This document shows, piece by piece, positions 1-10,941 of a DNA stretch of 64,000 nt. Under the pieces are notes generated by a model. That model saw only the letters and a list, made by a program, of their open reading frames with translations. It searched no databases and was not told where the DNA came from. The DNA is from Dacryopinax spathularia (Eukaryota > Basidiomycota > Dacrymycetes > Dacrymycetales > Dacrymycetaceae). The position numbers were made by a program, and so were the translations under genes. The stretch lies in the NCBI GenBank assembly GCA_037974965.1, contig JBBPFI010000002.1, forward strand, positions 868,001-932,000, written 5' to 3'. Position 1 is the first letter of the stretch; each line of letters opens with the position of its first letter.

Positions 1-740
1 CTCTCCCGCTTCTCTCGCTTCTCTTACTCTCTCCCTTACTCCTTCGCTTTTTGCATTGCCGGACGTCGGTTATCTTGGACTTTGGGATGGAAGACTCTAT
101 GCACGATGATACCCTAATACGCACGAACCGAGATGCACTAATTGTAATATCCCCATAACTGGGGCTAACGAGCTATGTACCCGATGAACCCGATCTATCC
201 ACAAGTCTAGATACGAAGATCTCCATACAATCAAATGATGATAATATCAATGAAAGATAGTCGGCGATAATCATCCCGCCCTGAAGCCTGCAGGGATCCT
301 CGAGGACCTGATCGGCGCTCGGACATAAGCCAGAAAAGGAAGTTACTCCCGACATGTCGGCCGTTCCGGCCATCCGGCGTATTTTCCGGCCGGGCTAGAC
401 CGCCCTCATCGACCGGCAACCACCAGCAAAGGACTTCTTGGCACGCTCCCTCTGCGTTCGGCACCACCCACAGTCAACGGCACCGGAGGTCCGAAAATGC
501 GACGACGACTGTCAACTGGCGGTTGGAGTGAGTACGGCAAAGATGCGCATATATGTATTGCACACCCAAAGAACTCCGGAACCCCGCATCCGCCCGCAAG
601 ACGGCAGCCAGCCCGCATTTCGGTCGCTCGGCCCGTGCCTCGACTCGACCTTCCGGTCTGGGGAATTCTATTGGCTTTGGACCTCGCTCGAGACGTGAGG
701 CGAGCGACATGATGTGCCACAGCCGGCCAGGTTCAGGTTG
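1..740. other. Intergenic, no gene seen
   Basis: Only short, mutually overlapping reading frames without recognisable protein features are visible. The right part is the promoter of the first MFS gene. Confidence 0.5.
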
Positions 741-751
741 TATATATATAT
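741..751 (+). promoter_or_regulatory. TATA box of first MFS gene
   Basis: A run of alternating TA (TATATATATAT) lies 74 bp upstream of the ATG at 815. The other secreted or transport genes of this window have TATA boxes at similar distances (73-101 bp), which supports both the promoter and the chosen start. Confidence 0.6.
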
Positions 752-814
752 CGATCGGGCTGGTGCGATGATGTTGCTCTTTCGCTTGCTTTGCTTTGAG
801 CCTCTCATGGGAGG

Positions 815-2474
815 ATGTCGTTCCCCCACGACCAGGACTTGTTGTCACATACGCCAGATGTTTCTGCTGTACCGGAACGGCCTACCTTTCATTCGAGGGA
901 GGTGACCGCTGTGGACCTGCCTTCTCTCCTACATGGGTTCTCTGCCGATCCCGAGAAACGCGATCATGAGCCTCCGTCATCACACCCTACGACATCAACG
1001 AAGGAGTCAAATGGATCGCCCATCTCGTTAACGGAGAAGAGCCTGCACGATCCTGATCCGCATGCCGTCGTCCCTCCTACGCTCGGCGGTGCTGAAGGTG
1101 CTGCAGCGCCCCTGATAGAGGACGAGAATGCCGGCTGGACATATCCCGAAGGCGGGCGGGGCTGGTGGGTCGTCTTGGGTTGTACGATCATCGCTGCCGG
1201 TACACATATTACCCTCTTCCCCGTTTCTGGGATGATGCTGATTGGGTGGATACTAGTGACGCTTGGATGGCCCCTTGCTTGGGGGGTATTTCAGAGTTAT
1301 TATAAGGAGTACCTTTTCCCCGATGTTGAGAACTCGGTCTTGTCGACGCTTGGCAGCCTGCCGGGGCTGCTCATGAACCCCGTCGCGTTCGTCGTCGGCA
1401 AGTTGGCTGATCGATAGTACGTCCCTCTCCCTGCGGCTCAAGAAATATATGCTAATATGTGGGTGCAGCGGCTACCGCCTCTTCATCATCTGCGGCTGCG
1501 TCGTCGGCATCATCACCATGCTCACTGCAGCATTCTCCACCACCCTATGGCAGCTCTTCCTAACCCAAGGCCTCCTTCAAGGGATCTGCAACGGCCTCAT
1601 CCTCTCGATCGCAATGTCCGCACCCTCCCAATGGTTCCTCCGCAAACGAGCGCTCGCAACAGGGATCGTCATCGCAGGCTGCTCATTCGGCGGAGGCGCC
1701 GCAACCCTAATCCTGCAACAACTCCTCACCCACCTCGGGCTGCGCAAGACACTCCTAATCTACACCGGCATCCACGCGGTGCTTATGACAGCAGCGGTAC
1801 TGATGATCCGCGACCGCCCCCACCCGCTCAGCACGCGATTCACGCACGCCCCAATCCAATGGGTCGACCGAACGCTCTTCCGCGACCCGCTCTTCTGGCT
1901 CGTAGCGGGGTCGATCTTCTTCACGGTGTTCGGGTTCATGCCTCCATACTTCTACATCCAGCAGTTCACGCGCGCCAAGCTCCCCGGGCTGGACGCAGCG
2001 CTCTACGCTCTGCCGGCAGCAGTAATGAACTTCTCCGCCGCTGCCGGTCGTTCCCTCATCGGCATGTTCGCCGACCGGATCGGCGTACTAAACGCATTTA
2101 TACTCTCCGCCCTCTTGTCCGCGCTCGTCCAGCTCCTAGTATGGAACTTCGCAACAACGTACGGAGAGATAATGGCCTTCTCAGTCCTCGTCGGCTTCTT
2201 CGGCGCGGCGTCCATCTCCCTCATCGGTCCCCTGGGTGCAAAACTCTTCGGAGCAAGGAACCTAGCGACGATCTCGGGGATCCTGATGATGTTTAATATG
2301 CCTGGACAGGCTGCTGGTGCTCCGTTATTGGGGGCGCTGTTGCAGGCTACTGGGGGGGTGGGGGGGACGTGGCATGTTCCGGTTGTGTTTAGTGGGGTGT
2401 GCTGTGTTGTGGGCGCGGGGGTTATGGTGCCTGCTAGATTGATGAGGGAGAGGAGGGTTTGGGCGGTGTATTGA
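815..2474 (+). CDS. MFS transporter, monocarboxylate permease-like (copy 1)
   Basis: Exons 815-1199, 1257-1416 and 1469-2474 give 516 aa. After a hydrophilic N-terminus of about 100 residues comes the MCT-family signature YPEGGRGWWVVLGC, followed by about 12 membrane segments. GVFQSYY, GKLADRYGYR and the C-terminal half (LATISGILMMFNMPG) match fungal monocarboxylate permease-like proteins of the major facilitator superfamily. Such proteins sit in the plasma membrane and move small monocarboxylates or related solutes; the substrate here is unknown. A tandem paralogue follows at 3469. Both share the N-terminal motif TAVDLPSLLH. Intron 1 (57 bp) is a multiple of three and has no stop, so its retention would add 19 mostly hydrophobic residues. 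This copy lacks the third and fourth introns of its paralogue. Confidence 0.88.
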
Positions 2475-3367
2475 TACGGGTTGCTGAATTTTCTGCTTGT
2501 CTCAGTTGAATCTCGTTCCTTGTTCTATGCTCTCTTTTTTTTTTTTTCTTTTTCCATCAATGTTTGTAGGATACCCATGGCACGAAAGGAGCGAAGATGT
2601 AATCACCCTAGAATAATAGTGGGTTGCGGACAACAATACTAACAGGTCGCCAAGGAATACAATCCTCGTAAGTAGCTTCTCCCGAGAGAAGTGAATGAGC
2701 ACCACGTCAGAGGACGGAAGTTGCCGATTCCACGAATAACTTTTGACTACAACAAGCTTACGCATTAGACCAGCCTGCAAGCCTAATAACAACCTCTCAA
2801 TCCGAGTCCTCCCAAATCCGGCCCATCACCTATCTCATGACCCCAAGGAACCCCGCATTCCGTCCCTCCCTCCAACCTTGCCGCATCCTGCCACCCAACC
2901 TGCCTTATATATCCACTCCCCACTGCCGAGGACCCTCGCGCAAGATGGACCGCCGGAGAAGTCCGAACCCTTCCGGCCCGCCTCCCCGCCCTTCTTTCAT
3001 CGGCCGCGTCGGCCCTAACTCTCGAGTCGGCCTCCGCACGCACCTCCATCCCGCCCCGTCTCCCCACTTCAGGCTCGAAATTTCTTTCTGTTTGAGTGAC
3101 TCGGCATATCTGGAAGGGATGTTATGCCGAACTGCCCGACGTCCTTGCTGGTGTCATGATGGGCGCCTGACGGCATCCGCCTGTCTGGCAGATGCTTGGA
3201 GGAAAGATGCCGGAAGGAGTGCCGAGGTCCGATGAATTGAATTCCTCGATCTACTACAAATGAGAGAAGGTGTGGCCGTGGTCGAGACTGCGTGAAGTTG
3301 GCGTGATCGGATCGACCGACACACTCCGGCGGGCGTATGCCGATACTCCCTCTGACCGCCCAGGCCG
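2475..3367. other. Intergenic between the MFS genes
   Basis: This holds the 3' end of copy 1 and the promoter of copy 2. A TATATATCC stretch near 2906 precedes an ATG at 2944 that opens a frame of about 97 codons rich in Pro and Arg. It has no recognisable features, so I do not call it a gene. Confidence 0.4.
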
Positions 3368-3376
3368 TATAATATA
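3368..3376 (+). promoter_or_regulatory. TATA-like box of second MFS gene
   Basis: TATAATATA lies 101 bp upstream of the ATG at 3469, in the position expected from the other genes in the window. Confidence 0.5.
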
Positions 3377-3468
3377 CACCTCCTACCGCCGTCTATGGAC
3401 CGATTGGTCTGTCGCCTCCTCCTCCCCCTCTCGCTGAGTTTGCTGGTGGTCAGAAGAGGACAACGAGG

Positions 3469-5266
3469 ATGAGCAACCTTTCCCCCTCACCGGCAAAGGA
3501 GCCACCGATGCTCTCACCCGACGCGACTGCCGTCGACTTGCCCTCCCTCCTCCACTCTTCCGCTGCTCTCCCTTCCCCGACCTCCGCAACCTCACCCGCC
3601 GACCCAGAGAAGCCCCCAACGAAGCCCACCCCACCCTCATCAACCCGCTCGACCCTCCCGCCCCTGAACGAGAAATCCGCCTGGGCCGCAGGCCAAACTG
3701 CGGACGAAGATGGCTCGGATCGGGACTTGGAAGCGCGCGTACCGGCCGATCTGGTCGGTGCTGAGGCTGTGGATCTGACGGAGGATGACGTGGAGTGGAC
3801 GTATCCGGAGGGAGGGAGGGGTTGGTGGGTCGTTGCGGGTTGTACGATTATCGCTGCCGGTGCGTCTGTGCTCCTTTCCGTCTCTCTTACCCACTGCTAG
3901 GAGGATAGTGGAACTGGATCTGACATGCGTGGTAGTGACGCTAGGCTGGCCCCTCGCTTGGGGCGTATTCCAAGCATACTACAAAGCCCACCTCTTCCCC
4001 GATACAGAAGACAGCGTCCTCTCCCTCCTCGGTAGCGTATCAGGGATGGTAACGATGCCAGTCGCGTTCGTAGTGGGCAAGTTTGCCGATCGATAGTGCG
4101 TCCCCCCGGCCCCTACCTAACATAGTGTGGGCTGACCGTTGTGCTTTCGTGCGGACAGTGGGTACAGACAGTTTATTATTGCGGGGTGTGTGACGGGGTT
4201 CGTCGCCATGCTTACGGCGGCGTTCTCGACTACGCTTTGGGAGTTCTTCCTCACCCAGGTGCGTTCCTTCTCTCCCTCTCAGCCCAGCAGATATGCTCAC
4301 GTCTGTGTGCAGGGCGTACTCCAAGGAACCTGCGTCGGCCTCATCCTCCCCGTCGCAATGTCCTTCCCCTCCCAATGGTTCCGCCGCCGGCGCGGCCTCG
4401 CCACAGGAATCGTAATCGCCGGCTCGTCCTTCGGCGGGGGCGTAGCCAGCCTAATGGCCTCCCCCCTCCTGCAGCACCTCGGCGTCCGGTACACACTCCT
4501 ATTCTACGCCTTCTACCACCTGCTACTCATGTCCCTCGCCTGTCTCATGCTCCAAAACCGGCCTCATCCGCTCAGTGCCTGTTTCACGCATGCGCCTATC
4601 CAATGGTGGGACAGCGCGCTGTTCAAAGATGCGAGGTTCTGGTCCATCGCGCTCGCTGTGTTCTTTACGGTGTTTGGATACTTGCCGCCGTACTTCTATA
4701 TCCAGCTGTACACCCAGTCCCGCCTGCCCGACCTCGACCCAGCTCTATATCCCGTCCCGGCAGCAGTGATGAACTTCTCCGCCGCCTGCGGCCGGACGGC
4801 CATCGGTCTGCTCGCCGACAAGGTCGGAGTCGTAAATGCATTCTTCGGCGCGGTGCTGCTGAGCGGATGCTGTCAGCTCGTGCTGTGGAACTTGGCGGAG
4901 AGCTTTCCGGTCATTATTGTGTTCTCTATACTGGTGGGCTTCTTTGGAGCGGCTTTCTTGAGCATGACGAGCGTCATTGGGGGGAAATTGTTTGGGGTCA
5001 GGAATCTGGCGACGCTGAGTGGGATTTTGATGATGTTTAATATGCCTGGTGCGTCCTGGGTTGTACTGTAGTCGACGAGAGGAGCCGGGCTGACCAAGCG
5101 TGTAGGGAATGCCGCTGGCTCTCCACTTGCAGGAGCGATATTCAGCGCGTCCGGAGGGAACTGGCACGCTCCGATATGTTTTAGCGGGGCTTGTAGTGTG
5201 CTCGGGGCGTGCTTGATCTTATATGCTAGGTTTAAGATGGAGCCGAGGGTGTTTGCAATCTACTGA
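3469..5266 (+). CDS. MFS transporter, monocarboxylate permease-like (copy 2)
   Basis: Exons 3469-3859, 3936-4095, 4159-4258, 4313-5048 and 5106-5266 give 515 aa, one residue shorter than copy 1. The signature YPEGGRGWWVVAGC, GVFQAYYK, GKFADRYGYR and NLATLSGILMMFNMPG match copy 1 at equivalent positions. It is predicted to be a 12-TM plasma-membrane symporter with unknown substrate. The first two introns are at the same places and phases as in copy 1; introns 3 (after FLTQ) and 4 (within NMPG) are absent from copy 1. Intron 3 is 54 bp, open and in frame, so retention would keep the reading frame. The gene ends convergently with the coiled-coil gene on the other strand. Confidence 0.88.
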
Positions 5267-5641
5267 GGGGACTGGCGCGAATATACGCTCTGAGACAAAG
5301 AGCGAAAAGGAAGAAGGTGGAAGGGGGAGGACGGTTGGTGTAATGTTGTATACCTGTGGTTTTGATCTTACATCATCTGTAAAATAGCACACAATCAATG
5401 TGGATTCTGATATCTTTTCTCAAGGCAGCATAGGACTGAGGAACGTCATCATTCTGTGTACATGATACATTGCGACTGCGTTGAAGCGAATCTACATTGT
5501 TGTGGGTAATTCTTTGCTTGCTATGCAAAATGGTTAAGGCATGGTGACACCTCGAAACGAACCATAAGAGAAACGAAGAAACAGAAACATTGTGCATCAT
5601 CACCAAACCCTCATCGAACTAATATCCCAAATCAGTTGCGC
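5267..5641. other. Convergent 3' intergenic region
   Basis: About 375 bp between two converging genes. It is comparatively AT-rich. No coding potential is seen; it probably holds both polyadenylation regions. Confidence 0.4.
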
Positions 5642-7963
5642 TCAAGCGCACTCCGTCTGCAGATCCTGCAAGATCCTCGAAACAGCGTTGACGCCTTCCT
5701 TAACGGCTTGCTTGTCGCTCTCCCGGACCTTACCCAGAAACTTGGGCAAGAACTTGTCCGGGTGCCACCTTAGCATCGCTGCCCTCACCCTTTCCTTCTT
5801 GTTCTTCCCTTGGCTGTGCACGTTGGCGAGGAGAAATCGACGTACGGCGAGCGGCTCAATCCCTGCGGGCGAGGAGATCGGGTAGGTGACGGGCCAGGGA
5901 ATGGTCGTGAACGTCCACTGGGGCGTGTCGGGCAATGAGTTCAGGCCAGCCCAGCGCTGTTCGTAGGCCGTGTACGCGGCAGCGACGTCTTCCGGCGCAG
6001 GGTTGGTGTTCAGCTTCGGGCGAGGCTTCGGGCGCACACTGGGTCCAGCCGCTCGCGGGCTGGAGCCTGTACCAAGCGGAGAGGATGTAAACCGCGTATG
6101 CGTACTACCGAATTGGTCTGTGAATTGCTGGAAGGTGAAACCCGCACCGAAAGGATTCGGCGGAGGGGCGTGATACCGGAAGCCATCGTAGTTGTTGAAA
6201 GGGTTGAACGCATCTTCGTCGCCGTCGAAGCCGAACATATCATCCTCGAAGACAGTATGCGCCGGGCGTGAACGAGGCTGTCGCTGGCGTTCTTGCTCTC
6301 TCCGAAGGCGCTCCTCTGCTTCGCGTTGCTGTGCACGGCGCATCCGTTCGGCGTGTCGTTCCTGCTCCCTCCGTCGGCGTTCACGCTCTGCCTGCTCACG
6401 AGCCTCCCGTTCCCTAGCCGCCCGCAGTTCAGCCTCTGCCTCCTGTCGACGGCGCTCCCTCTCTAGCAGCTCGCGCACTCGCTCCTGCTCCTGCTTTATC
6501 CGCTCTTGTTCCAGGGCGTTGGCCCTCAGCCGCGCCTGCTCCGCAAGCAGAGCCTCCTGAAGCTCTCTTTCTCTTTGCTGGTTGTACTCGCGGAGTCGTT
6601 TTTCTTTCTCCTCACGCAAGAGGCGCGCAGCCTCCTCCCGCTGCTTCTTCGCCTGCTCCTCTGCCTCTCTCTGCCTCCTTGCCGCTTCTCTCCTCCGCTT
6701 CTGTTCGTCTATTTGGTTGTTGAGCGACTTCTCCTCCGCCTCCCTTTGCCGCCTCTTCTTGTCCTCCGCAGCTTTACGCCGATTCTCTTCCTGCCGCTCA
6801 GCAGACTGAAACTGAGCGCGGATACGGCGCAGTTTGGCCAAGTCCGGAAGAGGCTCGACGATCTCCACCTCCGGACTGTCCTCCCGCGCATGCTCGTGTT
6901 CAGCACCAGTCGCCTCGGCCTGGCGCCTCGCTTCGGCATCACGCCGGACGCGCTCCGTAGCAGCCCGGAACTCGTCTCCGCGCCAACTCCAGTCAGCCTC
7001 GGTCTTCTTCTTCTTTGTCGTTCGAGGTTGGAAGGCGTTGCTAGGTCCAGCGGCGGCGGACGAGCCAGCAGGCGCGTTCTCCTTCTCTGCTGCATACCGC
7101 TGGCGTATCTTCTCCTCCGCGACGCTCCATTTCCCACTGAGCAGTTCAAGCGCCTCGGCGACCGACTTCTCCCTGCTCTGCCTTTCCCGCTCGGCCTCCT
7201 TCGCCCTCTCAGCAGCGTTGTCGGGTTTCCGCCGTGCTCTGCTATCCGGCTCAGCCTTCGCCTCCTCCTCCTCCCGCTTGGCCCGTGCACGTTCCTTCCG
7301 CCTCTCAGCTTCACGCTCGAACTCCTTCGTCCGCGCGTACTGCTCTAACCGCTCGGCCTCGCGTTCTTCGGGGTCGGGGCTGAGCTCAATCGGGAACTGC
7401 CTTGCGCCCGTCTGGTCAGGAAGCACGACAACTTCGGAATCGTCGACCTCTGCTTGACGCATCGAGTCGTCTTCATCACTATCGTCACTGGTGTAGTTCT
7501 GTATAGATTCCGAGGGGAAGCGAGAAGAGCGACCACCATCGCTCGTCAAGTTCAGCTCCTCATCAGCCAGCACCGATGCAGCCCGTCTCTCTTCCTCCGA
7601 AGAATCGCTCAGGATCTCGACGACAACCCGACTTCGTCTTGGCTGCTCCCTGGTGGCTGCTTCCCGCTCCCTCGCTTGACGCGAAGTGTACCGTTGCCGA
7701 TCGACATGCTGAGCCCACTCCTCGCGTGCGGTCGAGAAGGCGTCCTCAGTTCTAGCAGCTCGAGAGGATCGGGTCTCAGTATCAGAGATCCCCTCCATCG
7801 GTTCGGCGGGTGGTTGAGGAGCACGTCGACGGCGAGGTGTGGTCGTATCTGGCGTGCGGCGTGGTCGGGAAGTTGAGGCGGTCGTGCGTGGCGGGGGGTC
7901 GTTCAGCGATGGGAGAGGTGAAAGATTATCTAGCACCTCGGATCGAGCGGAAAAGAGCACCAT
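5642..7963 (-). CDS. Coiled-coil protein with NFKBIL1-like J-like C-terminus
   Basis: A single open frame of 773 codons with no intron needed. Residues 1-250 are Ser/Arg/Asp-rich and probably disordered, with acidic patches such as SDSSEEERR and SDDSDEDD. Residues of roughly 190-560 are dominated by Arg, Glu, Lys and Ala and predict a very long coiled coil. The last 70 residues contain RVRAAMLRWHPDKF, the J-domain-like 'RWHPDKF' module found in NF-kappa-B inhibitor-like protein 1 and its fungal relatives, where the HPD is embedded differently from DnaJ. The function in fungi is not established; a nuclear or RNA-related role would only be analogy. Long antisense reading frames across this gene are codon-bias shadows. 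Confidence 0.75.
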   Translation of the reverse strand: MVLFSARSEVLDNLSPLPSLNDPPPRTTASTSRPRRTPDTTTPRRRRAPQPPAEPMEGISDTETRSSRAARTEDAFSTAREEWAQHVDRQRYTSRQAREREAATREQPRRSRVVVEILSDSSEEERRAASVLADEELNLTSDGGRSSRFPSESIQNYTSDDSDEDDSMRQAEVDDSEVVVLPDQTGARQFPIELSPDPEEREAERLEQYARTKEFEREAERRKERARAKREEEEAKAEPDSRARRKPDNAAERAKEAERERQSREKSVAEALELLSGKWSVAEEKIRQRYAAEKENAPAGSSAAAGPSNAFQPRTTKKKKTEADWSWRGDEFRAATERVRRDAEARRQAEATGAEHEHAREDSPEVEIVEPLPDLAKLRRIRAQFQSAERQEENRRKAAEDKKRRQREAEEKSLNNQIDEQKRRREAARRQREAEEQAKKQREEAARLLREEKEKRLREYNQQRERELQEALLAEQARLRANALEQERIKQEQERVRELLERERRRQEAEAELRAAREREAREQAERERRRREQERHAERMRRAQQREAEERLRREQERQRQPRSRPAHTVFEDDMFGFDGDEDAFNPFNNYDGFRYHAPPPNPFGAGFTFQQFTDQFGSTHTRFTSSPLGTGSSPRAAGPSVRPKPRPKLNTNPAPEDVAAAYTAYEQRWAGLNSLPDTPQWTFTTIPWPVTYPISSPAGIEPLAVRRFLLANVHSQGKNKKERVRAAMLRWHPDKFLPKFLGKVRESDKQAVKEGVNAVSRILQDLQTECA

Positions 7964-10833
7964 CGTTGGGTATATGCGCCGTTTTGATCGAGAAGCAGAT
8001 GTTTGACGTTATGTGGCGGAGGACGCCCGTGCGATTTGACGCCGTGATCGTAGGCCGTGATGATGGCGATAAGTAAGGCAGATGCCCTCTAAAGGTGCTC
8101 GGACTTGAGGCGATTCCGCAAATAGACAAATCTTGATAGACGATCGTAATATATGCGGTACGCAAAACCTTGCTGAGCCGTTTGACCGCGTCAGAGGCGA
8201 GTCACCACCCTGCGCGCGCGCAGTTATCCCAGGTCTCTCCTTGATCTCCTGCTTTGGCAAGTACTAGTCTTTAGCTGTCAGTCCTTCTGCGACTTGCAAG
8301 AGGCCTCGTCGTCGTCGTCGCGTCGGAGACTTGGTGGTCGTCCCGTTGTCCTCGTCGTCGTCGGCAGAGCGACAGCCAGTCATGAAAGGCCCGATCTGTG
8401 GCGGCCAAACATGCGCGACAAATGCCCCCGAGCGGAACGTCATGTGGCTGACTAAGCAGACGCGTCGACGTGTTTTGTTCGTTTGTCTCCTCCTCCCGAC
8501 CACCTGCAAGAATAACAGTTCTCCGCGAAAGTACTGGAGGCAGTCTCATACTTCTCTGAATAAACTTCTCCTCTGTCATGAGCTCCGCATCATGTACTCA
8601 AATGTCCAACGAGCGCAGCATTCAGCTTGGGGACGGGTCGCTCCAGCATCAGTCCCGGGCGATCTCAGGCCGCAGCCGCTGCCCTCTAGTCCATTCGCTC
8701 ATTGGATGCCCTTGTACGATGCATGATGCTCAACTGAGTAGCAGAAGTTAAGTGGTTGGCAAGACGCTTCTGGCTCCTGGAGAAGTTGCTACCACCCGAG
8801 TCTTCTCCTATCGAGGCTTTCCTAGCCATGAACCTGCAAGTGCCGATCATTCTTGTCCAGTTCTCGGCTGCATGACCCTCTTGCGGGACAACATCGCTGG
8901 AATCACTTCCCATACCGGTCACTACATCCGTACGAAACCGCCTTGGTACAGCATATACACCGGACGTCAGCTATATGCAGCTTGACCGGCTAATCAACAT
9001 TGATCGATTCCACGATTGACAGACAGCCAATTAATGGCATATATGCTCGATCAAGCTGGCGCGGATCTCGCTTGGACGATCCTCGGTGGAATAATGACGA
9101 TCTTCAATATGGCTCGTCGACGAAGCAGGAGTATAGCCGTCGCTGCAACTCCCGTCCGGGTCATTACGTGGACCACGGCACGAAGCAGTCTGCGTTTCCG
9201 CGTAGACACCTTCACTACGCAAAGCATGGGCTCAACCGAATTGTGGCCGTCAACCAGGAATGCGGCAGATGCATCCACCATTTTGTGGTCGTGGAACCCT
9301 GCAGGGCCCGCCCAGTTCGGCCGCGCGCGGGCGAACCGAGGGTATATGCTCCTGGGAGAGCTGGAAGATATTCGGCTGTATGCACCCTGTTCCCGAAGAT
9401 CAAATGTGCGTCGGACCCTCTCAGTCCGATATAGGCTAATGAACCTGTACTCCAGTGCTAGGAGTAGCCGGTTCAATGGCGGAAGTATGCGGCCGCACGA
9501 GCTCGGTGTTCCAGTCGCGCTCAAGAACCCGCATGTAGCTTGAATAGTTCCGCGAGGAGTTGTCGCATTCCCTATATGGTCACGATTCAGCGGTAAACTT
9601 ACTGCTCCCGCTCGCCTTCTCTTCCAAAGACTGCCCACTCTGTGGGATAACCTCGGGATTCGCCTTTACAATGAGACATGGACCGCAGCCGGATCTTCTG
9701 GCCAGCATCTGGCCTAAATCGTAATCATCTTCCCCAAGAACGTGCAATCGGCGGCAGTCGGGTCCTGTGCCTCGTTATGCCCGCTTCGACCAGGTACAAC
9801 CCATGCCTGTCACGCGTGCCAAGCTGCCACGGAGCTCCCCGATCGCACCAATGATACGACGAGGAGAACGCCTCGGACTTCCTGATCGAAAGAGAAGTTC
9901 ACCCAGGAGGGAATATAGACGAACTTTCCCAGCTGAAAGGAAGATGGATCTCCCAGGTGTGAAAGTCTCGCTTAGCTCGTACCAACGAGGGACTGACATG
10001 TGTTTCCAGCTACTTGCCTATTGAGGGAATATCTCGAATTTGGCGCCTCCTCCGGATAGCACCATAGGTTGGCTTCAGCAGCGCGTATTGGCACATACGG
10101 CGCCGCCTGTTCTTTCGGCTTGTTGCACGAAGATAACCGCTTCATACGACCGATCTCGTGGAAGAATGCCAAATTTGGTCAACAATCACCGTCTATACCG
10201 CTGCCGCAGATGCCGACTTCCCAGTGCCATTACGCTAAAACTCGCGTATGCGCAGCATAGCAAGGTCATGCACCGAGGAACACATTCCGATTGTCGGATC
10301 AGCCGCCCCAACAATGGCACTTTCCGTAGACCTCGCTATGTCCTCGGACATATACTGGCGATCAGCGGCTGATATGCGCGGTATAGCCTGCGACAAAATT
10401 AGTCGACTGAAAGGCTTTCCGTCTACTCGTACCTCCCGCACGTGGGTATTCAGGTGCATATTCCTGAAGGTCCTCTTTCCGGCCGTCTTCTCTTCTGCGT
10501 GGCTAAGGGTCCAATGACCTCAGTTGGACGACATCGCTTTCCTGCCATCCGCCCAAGATTGCTTGCAGGTCAGCCGGTCGTCGCTGATCTTTCGGAAGAC
10601 GGTTTCTACCGGAACACGACGATGTCCCGGTACGTCATGTGCCAAGCCTCATGACTCTCGCCAGCTTCAGATACAGCTCGAAAGCCGGGGTCATCACCTT
10701 CTACCGGCGGCGCTATACGATTGTTCCCCATCCAGAACTGTGGATTTCTCCGACGTCCTACCGTTCGGGCGCCAAGGTTCCTGAATCTACTCTGTTGCTT
10801 AAGGCGATTTCTGTATACTACTTGCTACTCGCT
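7964..10833. other. 2.9-kb region without a convincing gene
   Basis: Scattered short frames exist on both strands, the longest 9016-9543 (+, 175 codons), but none has family motifs, a plausible signal or a splice pattern. I see no transposon termini or tRNA. The left end is the promoter of the coiled-coil gene and the right end is upstream DNA of the first endoglucanase. A decayed gene cannot be excluded by eye. Confidence 0.4.
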
Positions 10834-10851
10834 CTTGGCAGGCTTGCCAAG
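10834..10851 (+). promoter_or_regulatory. Perfect dyad upstream of endoglucanase 1
   Basis: CTTGGCA, four bases, then TGCCAAG form a perfect 7-bp inverted repeat ending 17 bp before the TATA box. It could be a binding site for a dimeric regulator. It was not seen at the same place in the other two endoglucanase promoters. Confidence 0.35.
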
Positions 10852-10862
10852 CACGAAGTCAA

Positions 10863-10876
10863 GCGGGGTATAAAAG
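10863..10876 (+). promoter_or_regulatory. TATA box with adjoining GCGGGG
   Basis: TATAAAAG at 10869-10876 lies 73 bp before the ATG. Directly in front is GCGGGG, which fits the SYGGRG consensus of the carbon catabolite repressor CreA/Cre1. Repression of cellulase genes by this factor is known in fungi; action here is inferred. Confidence 0.55.
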
Positions 10877-10941
10877 TAGGAGAGAAATGAGAGAGGAAAG
10901 GCAGTTCAAGTGGAATCCATCCGGTCCGTTGAACTATCGAA

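Noticed and set aside
2944-3235. Short frame preceded by a TATATATCC box between the MFS genes
   Set aside because: The ATG is only about 35 bp from the TATA-like stretch and the protein is Pro/Arg-rich without features.
6506-7348. Long plus-strand frame (280 codons) across the coiled-coil gene
   Set aside because: Antisense shadow: composition is Leu/Arg/Ser only, as expected opposite Glu/Arg/Lys codons.
9016-9543. Plus-strand frame of 175 codons in the gene-poor region
   Set aside because: No start context, motif, signal peptide or splice pattern, and overlapping frames of similar length on the other strand; likely chance in GC-rich DNA.
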